Shown piece by piece: positions 33,535-41,623 of a DNA stretch of 64,000 nt; the stretch's first letter is position 1, and every line of letters begins with the position of its first letter. The notes beneath the pieces were generated by a model. That model saw nothing but the letters and a program-made list of their open reading frames with translations. It was not told the origin of the DNA and did not search any database. Position numbers and translations under genes: made by a program. The stretch is from Flavobacterium beibuense F44-8 (GTDB lineage: Bacteria; Bacteroidota; Bacteroidia; Flavobacteriales; Flavobacteriaceae). The stretch lies in assembly GCF_000769915.1 (NCBI RefSeq), contig NZ_JRLV01000001.1:310001-374000 (forward strand), given 5' to 3'.

Positions 33535-35364
33535 TTAGTCAAACGACTGCATAGCTACCAGTTTTCTATAAGTACCGTCTTTAGCCATAAGCTCATCATG
33601 AGTTCCCTGTTCCACAATGCGGCCTTTTCTCATTACCACAATATTGTCTGCTTTCTGAATGGTTGAAAGCCTGTGAGCAATAACTACCGATGTGCGGTTT
33701 TGCATCATGTTTTCAAGAGCCTGTTGCACCAGTCTTTCGCTTTCGGTATCCAGAGCCGATGTTGCCTCATCCAGAATCATAATAGGAGGATTTTTAAGTA
33801 CGGCACGGGCAATACTTAAACGCTGTTTCTGTCCGCCCGAAAGCTTATTCCCGCTATCACCTATGTTAGTGTCAATACCTTTTGGTAAATCTTTTACAAA
33901 CTCGTAGGCATTAGCTATTTTAAGGGCAGCTATTACTTCTTCTTCTGTAGCATCAGGTTTACCCAGCATTATGTTGTTACGTATAGTGTCGTTAAACAGA
34001 ATGCTGTCTTGTGTAACAAGACCCATTAGTCCGCGAAGGGAATGAAGGCTGAAATCTTTTACATCGATACCATCTATTTTTACACTACCTTCCTGTACAT
34101 CATAAAAACGGGTAAGCAGGTTAGCAATGGTACTCTTACCACTACCGGACTGCCCTACAAGGGCAACTGTTTTTCCTTTTGGTACGGTTAAGGAGAATTC
34201 CTTAAGTACATTTTGATCTTCATACCTAAAGTTAATGTTTTCTATAGCAATTTCTTTTTCAAAAGTGTTTTTCTCAATAGCTCCCTGTTTGCTAACAATA
34301 GGGTTTTCCTGTTCCAGTATTTCCATAACACGTTCAGCAGCTGCATTACCTTTCTTAACATTATAAGAAGCTCTTGATATGGCTTTTGCAGGAGTAAGAA
34401 TGTTATATGCAAGACCTATATAGGCTAGGAATTTTGCTCCGGAAAGTGTCCCTTCTACTAAAACCATGTGCCCTCCATACCATAATATTATGGCAATTAC
34501 TACAATTCCTAAAAACTCGCTGGCAGGGGATGCTAAGCTTTGTCTGTTCAGGATTTTGTTTGATAAGTCAAAAAAACGTGTTGTAGATTCACTAAACTTA
34601 TTATCAAAATATTTTTCGGCATTAAAGCCTTTTATAACTTTTAATCCACCTAATGTTTCTTCAAGTATTGAGATAAAATATCCCTGTTCTGTTTGGGCTC
34701 TGTCTGACTGTTTTTTTAGTGATTTACCCAGAAGAGAAATTAACCATCCTGAAATTGGTATGAAAACAAATACAAACAGTGTAAGGTTTACACTGATGGC
34801 AAACATGAAACAGATAGTGATAATTATTGTAAGCGGTTCACGTACTATTAGTTCCAGTATGGAAAGGAATGAGTGCTGTATTTCAAGTACATCCGACGAA
34901 ATACGTGACATGATATCTCCTTTTCTTTTTTCGGAGAAAAATGAAATAGGTAGCGCAACTGTTTTTCTGTAAATTTCGTTACGCATATCCTTAAGTGCAC
35001 CATTTCTCAGAAAGGTAATAAAGTACATCGCCCAATAGTTACAAAAGTTCTTTAAAAGAAATAAAACTATAATGAGAACTATCATTATGGAGAGCGTGTA
35101 TTGTGAACCATACTCTTCAGAAGTGGTCTTTATATAGAAAGCCATATAGTTTTCAAGAAAAGAGCCTAGTTCTGAAAGCCCTGTATACACAGGTTTAGTA
35201 ACTACAGCTTTTTTCTCTTCGTCAAAGAGTACGGTAATCATAGGTATAAATGCTATGAAAGACATGGCACTAAATAGCGCATACCATATATTGAAAAATA
35301 TATTTAGGTATGCATACCTTTTGTAGGGTTTCGCAAAGCGAAATATTTTTTTAAAATAATCCAT
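33535..35364 (-). CDS. ABC exporter, fused permease and ATPase (MsbA/lipid-type)
   Basis: A 609-aa half transporter. Six membrane helices in residues 1-340 (coupling region MRNEIYRKTVALPISFFSEK, RKGDIMSRISSDVLEIQHSF), then a complete nucleotide-binding domain: Walker A VGQSGSGKSTIANLL, Q-loop VTQDSILFNDTI, signature LSGGQKQRLSIARA, Walker B PPIMILDEATSALD, H-loop IAHRLST. It forms a homodimer in the inner membrane. The order after phosphohexomutase and a glycosyltransferase hints at lipid or glycolipid export, but this is inference. Starts 3 bases after the mutase stop, so co-transcribed. Confidence 0.93.
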   Translation of the reverse strand: MDYFKKIFRFAKPYKRYAYLNIFFNIWYALFSAMSFIAFIPMITVLFDEEKKAVVTKPVYTGLSELGSFLENYMAFYIKTTSEEYGSQYTLSIMIVLIIVLFLLKNFCNYWAMYFITFLRNGALKDMRNEIYRKTVALPISFFSEKRKGDIMSRISSDVLEIQHSFLSILELIVREPLTIIITICFMFAISVNLTLFVFVFIPISGWLISLLGKSLKKQSDRAQTEQGYFISILEETLGGLKVIKGFNAEKYFDNKFSESTTRFFDLSNKILNRQSLASPASEFLGIVVIAIILWYGGHMVLVEGTLSGAKFLAYIGLAYNILTPAKAISRASYNVKKGNAAAERVMEILEQENPIVSKQGAIEKNTFEKEIAIENINFRYEDQNVLKEFSLTVPKGKTVALVGQSGSGKSTIANLLTRFYDVQEGSVKIDGIDVKDFSLHSLRGLMGLVTQDSILFNDTIRNNIMLGKPDATEEEVIAALKIANAYEFVKDLPKGIDTNIGDSGNKLSGGQKQRLSIARAVLKNPPIMILDEATSALDTESERLVQQALENMMQNRTSVVIAHRLSTIQKADNIVVMRKGRIVEQGTHDELMAKDGTYRKLVAMQSFD

Positions 35365-35367
35365 TTA

Positions 35368-37095
35368 TTATATCAAATTCATCTCTTCAATAATATTCCT
35401 GATTTTATGATCAAGAATTGTTTCCACCTCACGTGCATTTTCTACCTTATCAAGTGTGTCGTTTACACTGAAGTAGAATTTAATTTTAGGTTCGGTTCCG
35501 CTTGGTCTTGCACAAATTTTTGTGCCGTCTTCAAGGTAATATATCAACACATTAGATTTTGGCAAAGTTAGCGCTTCTTCTTCATCTGTAAACAGGTTTT
35601 TTGATGTAGAGGCCTGATAATCTTCAACCATAACCACACGCTCTCCGTTTATTTCTTTTAACGGACTCTCACGCAGGTCAATCATCATCTGTTTTATTTC
35701 CTGAGCACCATCCATACCTTTTTTGGTAAGCGATATGAGGTACTCTTTATAGAAGCCGTATTTAGTGTATAGTTTTAGTAATTCCTGATACAACGAACTT
35801 GCATTGGCTTTTGCCTGCGCTGCTATTTCGCATAATAAAAGGGTAGAGGTGACGGCGTCTTTATCGCGTACAAAATCGCCCACCATATAACCGAAGCTTT
35901 CTTCACCGCCACCTATAAACTGTAGCTCTGGGAAGTCAACAATCATTTTAGCGATCCATTTAAAGCCGGTAAGACCCACTTTACACTGTACACCATAATC
36001 GGTAGCCAGTTCCATTAGCATAGGCGTAGATACTATGGTCGAACCTATAAACTGGTTTCCGGTAAGTTTACCCTGCTTTTTCCATTCTTCCAAAAGGAAG
36101 TGTGTCATCAGCATCATGGTTTGGTTACCGTTAAGCAGTGTCATAATACCTTCGCTGTTTCTTACAGCAACACCCAGGCGGTCACTGTCGGGGTCTGTAC
36201 CTACAACAATATCGGCGTTAGTTTGGTTAGCCAGTTCAATAGCCATTGCAAGGGCTTCCGGCTCTTCCGGGTTTGGCGATTTTACTGTTGGGAAATTTCC
36301 ATCCGGCACAGCTTGCTCGTTTACAATGTGTACGTTGCTGTATCCGGCATCTTCAAGTAAGTCAGGGATAAGCTTAACCGATGTTCCGTGAAGCGGAGTG
36401 AAAACCACTTTAAGCGCATCTTTTGCTTCCTGCGGCGTATTGAAGGTAGCAGCTCCTAATGAAGCACCAAGGAAAGCCTTGTCTACATCGTTGTCAATAT
36501 ATTCAATCAGGTTTTCGTTAGCGTTAAAGTTTATCTGGTTGTACTCTAAAGCTTCGATAATATTGATTATTTCTCCGTCCTGTGGCGGTACAAGCTGTCC
36601 GCCATCCTGCCAGTATACTTTGTAACCGTTATATTCCGGTGGGTTGTGTGATGCAGTAAGTACAATACCTGCATGGCAGCTAAGGTATCTTACGGCAAAA
36701 GAAAGTTCTGGCGTTGGTCTCAGGTCGGTAAATAAAAATACCTTAATACCGTTAGCCGAAAAAACATCGGCAACTACTTTGGCAAGTGTGTTACTGTTGT
36801 TACGGCAATCGTAAGCAATAGCTACTTTAATCTCTTCGCCGGTAAAAACCTTTTTAAGGTAATTGCTAAGTCCCTGTGTTGCTTTACCAAGTGTATATTT
36901 ATTGATACGGTTAGTTCCCGGTCCCATAATACCGCGCATCCCTCCGGTTCCAAACTCAAGGTTTTTGTAAAAGCTGTCTTCCAGTTCTTTTGGTGACGAT
37001 GTCATCATTTCTTTTACAGCTTCCTGTGTCTGGTTGTCAAAAAGGGGCGATAGCCATACATTTACCTTATCCAGTATCTCTTTTTTGATGTCCAT
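35368..37095 (-). CDS. Phospho-sugar mutase (phosphoglucomutase/phosphomannomutase)
   Basis: A 575-aa alpha-D-phosphohexomutase. Domain 1 active-site loop TASHNPPEYNGYKVYW with phosphoserine Ser149; domain 2 metal loop GTDPDSDRLGVAV; domain 3 sugar-binding loop GGEESFGYM; domain 4 phosphate-binding loop RPSGTEPKIKFY. The length and N-terminal GTGGMRGIMGPGTNRIN match the bacterial PgcA/PGM2-like branch, which interconverts glucose 1- and 6-phosphate. Mannose or glucosamine specificity cannot be excluded. Followed 3 bases later by the ABC exporter gene. Confidence 0.92.
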   Translation of the reverse strand: MDIKKEILDKVNVWLSPLFDNQTQEAVKEMMTSSPKELEDSFYKNLEFGTGGMRGIMGPGTNRINKYTLGKATQGLSNYLKKVFTGEEIKVAIAYDCRNNSNTLAKVVADVFSANGIKVFLFTDLRPTPELSFAVRYLSCHAGIVLTASHNPPEYNGYKVYWQDGGQLVPPQDGEIINIIEALEYNQINFNANENLIEYIDNDVDKAFLGASLGAATFNTPQEAKDALKVVFTPLHGTSVKLIPDLLEDAGYSNVHIVNEQAVPDGNFPTVKSPNPEEPEALAMAIELANQTNADIVVGTDPDSDRLGVAVRNSEGIMTLLNGNQTMMLMTHFLLEEWKKQGKLTGNQFIGSTIVSTPMLMELATDYGVQCKVGLTGFKWIAKMIVDFPELQFIGGGEESFGYMVGDFVRDKDAVTSTLLLCEIAAQAKANASSLYQELLKLYTKYGFYKEYLISLTKKGMDGAQEIKQMMIDLRESPLKEINGERVVMVEDYQASTSKNLFTDEEEALTLPKSNVLIYYLEDGTKICARPSGTEPKIKFYFSVNDTLDKVENAREVETILDHKIRNIIEEMNLI

Positions 37096-37140
37096 AATTT
37101 TATATTATTTGGAAAAAGACATATTTGTGAAATATGCCTT

Positions 37141-38091
37141 TTATAAAACTTCGCTTATTTTATAGCGCTCTTCGTTGTTTTTTGTTCTCAGTATTATCTC
37201 TCCTAAAAATCCGGCAAGGAAAAGCTGAGTACCTATAACCATAGTCGCTAATGCTATGTAGAACCACGGATTGCTGGTTACCAGTATAGTTGGTTCGTTA
37301 TTGTATAGTTTATAAAGTTTAATTACACCTATATATAATGCCGAAAGAAAACCTATAATAAACATAAGTACTCCCATGGCTCCAAAAAGGTGCATTGGTC
37401 TTTTACCGAAACGGGATAGGAACCAAATGGTAATCAAATCAAGGAAACCGTTTATAAAGCGGCTCATTCCGAATTTTGATGTTCCGTATTTTCTAGCCTG
37501 GTGTATTACTACTTTTTCGCCTATGTTACCAAACCCTGCATTTTTTGCCAGTACCGGTATATAGCGGTGCATTTCGCCCGATACCTCTACATTTTTTACA
37601 ACTACATTTTTGTAAGCTTTTAGTCCGCAGTTGAAATCGTTAAGTTTTACCCCCGATGTTTTTCTGGCAGCCCAGTTAAACAGTTTGGAAGGCAGGTTTT
37701 TTGCGATAACTGAATCGTAACGCTTTTTTTTCCAACCCGAAACCAAATCGTAATCCTGTGCTGTAATCATATTATACAGTTCCGGTATTTCGTCAGGGCT
37801 ATCCTGTAAATCGGCATCCATAGTAATAATTACGTCTCCCTGCGCTTTAGCAAACCCGGCATGCAGTGCCTGAGACTTACCATAATTACGCAAAAAACGT
37901 ATACCTTTTATGTTAGGGTTTTGTTCCGCCAGTTGTTGTATGCTGTTCCAGGAACCATCGGTACTGCCGTCATCAATAAAAATGACTTCATAGCTGTAAT
38001 TGTTAGCCGTCATTACGTTAACAATCCACTGGTGTAATTCCTGTAAGGACTCCTCTTCATTAAGGAGTGGTATAACTATGGATATATTCAT
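37141..38091 (-). CDS. GT2 family glycosyltransferase (DPM1/ArnC-like), membrane-anchored
   Basis: A 316-aa protein: GT-A catalytic domain with ISIVIPLLNEEESLQELHQW, FIDDGSTDGSWNS and DXD motif ITMDADLQDSPDE, then two C-terminal membrane helices (about residues 230-290). This arrangement is typical of polyprenyl-phosphate glycosyltransferases such as DPM1/GtrB/ArnC. The ATG at 38091 was chosen because the catalytic strand begins there; the longer frame is not family-like. It starts 4 bases after the DUF4199 gene stop and lies 45 bases before the mutase gene. Confidence 0.92.
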   Translation of the reverse strand: MNISIVIPLLNEEESLQELHQWIVNVMTANNYSYEVIFIDDGSTDGSWNSIQQLAEQNPNIKGIRFLRNYGKSQALHAGFAKAQGDVIITMDADLQDSPDEIPELYNMITAQDYDLVSGWKKKRYDSVIAKNLPSKLFNWAARKTSGVKLNDFNCGLKAYKNVVVKNVEVSGEMHRYIPVLAKNAGFGNIGEKVVIHQARKYGTSKFGMSRFINGFLDLITIWFLSRFGKRPMHLFGAMGVLMFIIGFLSALYIGVIKLYKLYNNEPTILVTSNPWFYIALATMVIGTQLFLAGFLGEIILRTKNNEERYKISEVL

Positions 38092-38095
38092 TAAT

Positions 38096-38626
38096 TTATT
38101 GCTCGTGTGTTGGATTTTTTTTGAATGCAGCGGCACATATAAGGCCAACAACAGAATAACCAAGTATTGAAATTGCCAGACCTTTTAGTTGTGAGGCGAC
38201 TCCAAAACTATCAGCTTTTTCCATTTCGTCAACCATTTTCTTTATATCCTCTGTGCTACTTCCGAAACTTTGAAGAGTTTTTGCTGTTGATTCAATAATA
38301 AGATCCATTACAGTTGTTTTTGCAGAAGGATCAATTACATTAAATAATAGTATAACAAATAATGTAGAGCCTAATGAGCCTATTACTATAGTTAAAAAAT
38401 ATGCTGTAAAGGCTTCCTTAAAACTTATAAAACCTTTTAATGCAGCTTTTGCTTTTGCTATAGCTATAATCCCAAGAACAATAAAAAGCATCATTTTAAT
38501 AATATTAATCCATGGATTAACAAAAAGATTTATATCAACTGTATATTGAATCGTTATTAGTGCTATTAAAAGTATTCCCAGAATAATACCGAAGTTTACG
38601 CCATTCTTTTTTATTGCTTCTGTCAT
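38096..38626 (-). CDS. DUF4199 domain-containing membrane protein
   Basis: A 176-aa inner-membrane protein with four helices (about residues 12-30, 38-58, 72-95 and 147-168) and the DUF4199 pattern including FISFKEAFTAYFLTIVIGSL. Function unknown. It is the first gene of the minus-strand group with the GT2 gene. A TATATTTG on the minus strand (38668-38661) is a likely -7 box 35 bases upstream. Confidence 0.85.
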   Translation of the reverse strand: MTEAIKKNGVNFGIILGILLIALITIQYTVDINLFVNPWINIIKMMLFIVLGIIAIAKAKAALKGFISFKEAFTAYFLTIVIGSLGSTLFVILLFNVIDPSAKTTVMDLIIESTAKTLQSFGSSTEDIKKMVDEMEKADSFGVASQLKGLAISILGYSVVGLICAAAFKKNPTHEQ

Positions 38627-38660
38627 TGCTGTTGTTTTTTGATTTGGTTTATTTAATCTA

Positions 38661-38668
38661 CAAATATA
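38661..38668 (-). promoter_or_regulatory. -7 element TATATTTG for the DUF4199-GT2 group
   Basis: On the minus strand the sequence reads TATATTTG, matching TAnnTTTG, 35 bases before the ATG at 38626. No -33 TTG at the usual distance. Confidence 0.5.
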
Positions 38669-38734
38669 CTAATTACTGTATAATGAGTAGCGAAAAACAA
38701 AAAGTGTTACAGTCAAAAAAAATAATTGTAATGA

Positions 38735-38764
38735 TTTGTTTTTTAAAAAATAATTGTACTTTTG
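38735..38764 (+). promoter_or_regulatory. Promoter of rpmE2 (TTTG-N18-TACTTTTG)
   Basis: TTTG at 38735-38738, an 18-base gap and TACTTTTG at 38757-38764. It predicts a start near 38771 and a leader of about 110 nt. Confidence 0.8.
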
Positions 38765-38797
38765 CGCTCTGAATTGAAAAGATTTAAAAACTAAAAA

Positions 38798-38856
38798 GCT
38801 GTGAGGCGTTTACACCTTTCCTGAAAGAAGGGAAGCCGCGAAATAGTTTTGCAGCC
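38798..38856 (+). promoter_or_regulatory. Structured 5' leader of rpmE2
   Basis: Nested pairing: GCTG (38798-38801) with CAGC (38852-38855), GGC (38805-38807) with GCC (38835-38837), TTTCC (38817-38821) with GGGAA (38830-38834). The rod lies within the 110-nt leader and ends about 25 bases before the ATG. Ribosomal-protein leaders with autogenous control are known for L31 in other phyla; whether this one is equivalent is inference. Confidence 0.5.
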
Positions 38857-38879
38857 AGAACAATACAAAATTTACAAAG

Positions 38880-39131
38880 ATGAAAAAAGGTATTCACCCA
38901 GAGAATTACAGATTAGTAGCATTCAAAGATATGTCTAACGACGATATTTTTATCACTAAATCTACAGCAGATACAAAAGAAACAATTGAAGTGGACGGAG
39001 TTGAATATCCGGTAGTGAAAATGGAGATCTCTAGAACTTCACACCCTTTCTACACTGGTAAATCTAAACTTATCGATACTGCAGGACGTATTGATAAATT
39101 CAAAACTAAATACGCTAAATTCAAAAAATAA
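38880..39131 (+). CDS. rpmE2: 50S ribosomal protein L31, type B (zinc-free)
   Basis: An 83-aa protein starting [20 protein letters not shown] and containing [32 protein letters not shown], the L31 signature. The zinc-binding cysteines of type A L31 are absent, which defines the type B (C-) form. Monocistronic: own promoter with a long leader and a terminator after the stop. Confidence 0.96.
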   Translation: MKKGIHPENYRLVAFKDMSNDDIFITKSTADTKETIEVDGVEYPVVKMEISRTSHPFYTGKSKLIDTAGRIDKFKTKYAKFKK

Positions 39132-39155
39132 TTTTTGGATTTATCTATCATACAG

Positions 39156-39186
39156 AAAAGCCTTCCGTTTACGGGAGGCTTTTTTA
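39156..39186 (+). terminator. Terminator after rpmE2
   Basis: AAAAGCCTTCCGT (39156-39168), TT, ACGGGAGGCTTTT (39171-39183) with one G-U pair, then T-run. Confidence 0.88.
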
Positions 39187-39292
39187 TTTATAAGCATTAC
39201 AATTACTACAGCCTGCCAGTTAAGAAACTTTTTTATTGAAAAGATTTGATGTAAATTCGTGCTGTTGCTTTTTAATGCTAAACACCACAGTA

Positions 39293-40468
39293 ATGAATTA
39301 TATATTATTTGACGGAACGGTGCGCAACGCCCTGTTACCTTTTACCTTTACCAGGCCGGTGGCCGATATTCGTGTAGGGATACTTACCATACGCGAAAAA
39401 TGGGAAAAATACCTGGGCTATACCACAACTACGCTTACCGAAGAATACCTTATGGATAAATATCCTATGGTAGAGATGGAGGAGAATATAATGATCAATG
39501 CGTCATTCCTGCCTAACGAGGTACTTGCCGAAATGGTACAGAGCCTTGAGGAAAATCAGGCTATATTTTATGGAGACGAGATAATTGCCTTTTATACTAA
39601 AGATACTCAGGAAGAAGTGGATTTTGACAGCTATGAGGCTATTGAGTATACTGAGGACTGCCTGCGTGTTGAAAACCCGTGGGATATATTTAAAAATAAT
39701 GATGCAGCCATAAGGGAAGATTTTGAACTTCTTACCGCCGATAGGGTTTCTCAGCCTATACCGTCGAGCGTTAATGTTATTGCTGCCGAAAATATATTTA
39801 TTGAGGAAGGTGCCAAGCTGGAGTTTGTAACCCTTAATGCCTCAACCGGACCTATATACATAGGTAAGGATACCGAGATTATGGAGAACTCTGTAATCCG
39901 TGGGCCGTTTGCGCTTTGCGAAGGAGCACAGGTAAAACTGGCTACTAAAGTGTATGGTGCTACAACGGTTGGACCTCATTCCAGAATTGGCGGAGAGGTT
40001 AATAATTCGGTACTGTTTGGTTATTCTAATAAAGGGCATGATGGTTTCTTAGGGAACTCAGTTCTTGGTGAATGGTGTAACATTGGTGCCGATACCAATA
40101 ACTCCAACCTTAAAAATAATTATGAGGAAGTAAAACTATGGAGCTATGAGAAGGAAGGTTTTGTGAAAACAGGACTTCAGTTTTGCGGACTTATGATGGG
40201 TGACCACAGTAAATGCGGAATCAATACCATGTTTAATACGGGTACGGTAGTAGGGGTGAGTGCTAATATTTTTGGCAGCGGATTCCCTCGTAATTTTGTG
40301 CCGAGTTTCTCATGGGGTGGTGCATCAGGTTTTACCACATACATTACCAAAAAAGCTTTTGAAACGGCCCGTATAGTAATGTCAAGGCGCCATGTGGAGT
40401 TTACTCCGGAAGATGCTGCGATATTGGAGCATGTTTTTGAGGAAACCAAAAAGTGGAGAAAAGAATAA
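39293..40468 (+). CDS. GlmU-family putative sugar-phosphate nucleotidyltransferase
   Basis: A 391-aa protein with N-terminal MNYILFDGTVRNALLPFTFT followed by RPVADIRVGILTIREKWEKY, and a C-terminal left-handed beta-helix of hexapeptide repeats (ENSVIRGPFALCEGAQVKLA and onward). This matches the Bacteroidota GlmU-like family (TIGR03991), described as putative sugar nucleotidyltransferase plus acyl/acetyl-transferase fold. The usual GlmU pyrophosphorylase motif GxGTRM is not present at the N-terminus, so activity is uncertain. ATG at 39293 chosen over the longer frame. The thermonuclease-fold gene follows within 10 bases. Confidence 0.85.
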   Translation: MNYILFDGTVRNALLPFTFTRPVADIRVGILTIREKWEKYLGYTTTTLTEEYLMDKYPMVEMEENIMINASFLPNEVLAEMVQSLEENQAIFYGDEIIAFYTKDTQEEVDFDSYEAIEYTEDCLRVENPWDIFKNNDAAIREDFELLTADRVSQPIPSSVNVIAAENIFIEEGAKLEFVTLNASTGPIYIGKDTEIMENSVIRGPFALCEGAQVKLATKVYGATTVGPHSRIGGEVNNSVLFGYSNKGHDGFLGNSVLGEWCNIGADTNNSNLKNNYEEVKLWSYEKEGFVKTGLQFCGLMMGDHSKCGINTMFNTGTVVGVSANIFGSGFPRNFVPSFSWGGASGFTTYITKKAFETARIVMSRRHVEFTPEDAAILEHVFEETKKWRKE

Positions 40469-40478
40469 TTGTACTGAT

Positions 40479-41039
40479 TTGAATAAACGTAATAAAAAAT
40501 CAAAATATAGTATAGGAAGCCTGCTGTTACTGCTGGCTTTCTTTTTTTATTTTGTATTCGTAAAAAACGGTAGTTTACCTGACTTAGAGTCAAAACCTAA
40601 AACAGAAAAGGAAGCACCGTTATCCCAATTTACAGGTAAGGTTGTTAGTGTAAGCGATGGTGATACTTTTAAGGTGCTGTATAACGGTAAAAAAGTGAAA
40701 GTTCGCCTGTTGGATATTGACTGCCCCGAGACCAAACAGATTTTTGGCAGTGACGCAAAAGATTTTGCTAACAACTTGTGTTATGGCAAAATGGTTACTG
40801 TTGATCCAATAGGAGGTAAGGATCAGTATGGTCGTATATTAGGATATGTATATGTCGATGATACCATTAATGTAAATGCCCTGTTGGTAAAAAAAGGTTT
40901 GGCGTGGAGGTATAAGTATTCCGATAACGAGGAGTTTAAGGAGTTGGAAAATCAGGCTCGTATACAATATAAAGGGTTGTGGGCTCAAAAAGATCCTATT
41001 GCTCCGTGGGAATGGAGAAAGCTCCATAACAGGAAATAA
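40479..41039 (+). CDS. Thermonuclease (SNase-fold) family protein, membrane-anchored
   Basis: About 186 aa with a single N-terminal helix (IGSLLLLLAFFFYFVFV) and a staphylococcal-nuclease domain: GKVVSVSDGDTFKVLYNGKK, VRLLDIDCPETKQ (catalytic Arg and Glu), KDQYGRILGYVYVDD (second catalytic Arg), and AWRYKYSDNEEF. The catalytic triad Arg-Glu-Arg is intact, so it should be a calcium-dependent nuclease outside the inner membrane. No ATG gives this start; a TTG at 40479 is likely, 10 bases after the preceding stop. The frame is open back to an ATG at 40392 inside the neighbour. Confidence 0.85.
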   Translation: MNKRNKKSKYSIGSLLLLLAFFFYFVFVKNGSLPDLESKPKTEKEAPLSQFTGKVVSVSDGDTFKVLYNGKKVKVRLLDIDCPETKQIFGSDAKDFANNLCYGKMVTVDPIGGKDQYGRILGYVYVDDTINVNALLVKKGLAWRYKYSDNEEFKELENQARIQYKGLWAQKDPIAPWEWRKLHNRK

Positions 41040-41040
41040 A

Positions 41041-41068
41041 AAAAGGCTGCCCGTTGGCAGCCTTTTTT
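41041..41068. terminator. Terminator after the thermonuclease gene
   Basis: AAAAGGCTGCC (41041-41051), CGTT, GGCAGCCTTTTTT (41056-41068), preceded by A-run, so it can work in both directions for the converging PepSY-like gene. Confidence 0.9.
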
Positions 41069-41116
41069 GTAAAAAGAATATCAAGAATAATCGGGGTACT
41101 CATACCCGATTTGTTT

Positions 41117-41554
41117 TTAGTCGTCCAGTCTTAAAAATTTACCGCTGTTGTCAAACTCCAGTTCAAGGTCGTTTAAAAGTTCTACTTCATAACCCCAGCG
41201 TTTTTTTTCAGCTTTTTCAACCCCTTGTCCTTTATAGTTTTTATGAATGTATTCCATAATTACTTTTGGTAAAACGGTGTCAGGTAATGCGTAGCCGTTT
41301 CCGTCTATTTCCTTGCAGTTACCTTTTGCGTCAAATTCCATTTCGACACCGCCTGTCATTACCACCTCATATTCGGTTTCTCTTATGTCTTTGTCTTCTA
41401 TTATATAAGACGGAGCCTGATTAGGGAAGTTTTGGGAAATAAAGGTTTTTGCCGCAGGAGGTAAGTCGTTAAGGGTTATTTTTCGTTCCTGTCCAAAAGC
41501 AGTAACAGTAAAAAGAATAATTAATAATGTCGAAAGTCTCAAAAGTGTTTCCAT
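41117..41554 (-). CDS. PepSY-like periplasmic protein (two repeats)
   Basis: A 145-aa exported protein with signal peptide ending VTAFGQ. Two PepSY-like (PF11396) repeats: the first around EVVMTGGVEMEFDAKGNCKE, the second around YEVELLNDLELEFDNSGKFL. These small domains occur in periplasmic proteins and can modulate sensors or proteases. It lies directly downstream of the two-component genes on the same strand, separated by 69 bases that contain a copy of the box also found upstream of the response regulator, so it is probably the target or feedback partner of that system. Confidence 0.85.
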   Translation of the reverse strand: METLLRLSTLLIILFTVTAFGQERKITLNDLPPAAKTFISQNFPNQAPSYIIEDKDIRETEYEVVMTGGVEMEFDAKGNCKEIDGNGYALPDTVLPKVIMEYIHKNYKGQGVEKAEKKRWGYEVELLNDLELEFDNSGKFLRLDD

Positions 41555-41598
41555 AACTATATGTTTTTATTTTATAGTACAAGTTTATAATCCGAATC

Positions 41599-41614
41599 TG
41601 GAAACAATTGGGAA
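41599..41614 (-). promoter_or_regulatory. Response-regulator box upstream of the PepSY-like gene
   Basis: Plus-strand TGGAAACAATTGGGAA; on the coding strand TTCCCAATTGTTTCCA, two TTCC half-sites 11 bases apart (one helical turn), typical for OmpR/PhoB-type sites. It matches 15 of 16 bases of the box at 43623-43638 and lies 45-60 bases before the ATG. Confidence 0.65.
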
Positions 41615-41623
41615 ACTAAACTT

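Noticed and set aside
34466..34972. 168-codon plus-strand frame inside the ABC exporter gene
   Set aside because: Shadow of the well-supported minus-strand transporter, with no recognisable domain or signal.
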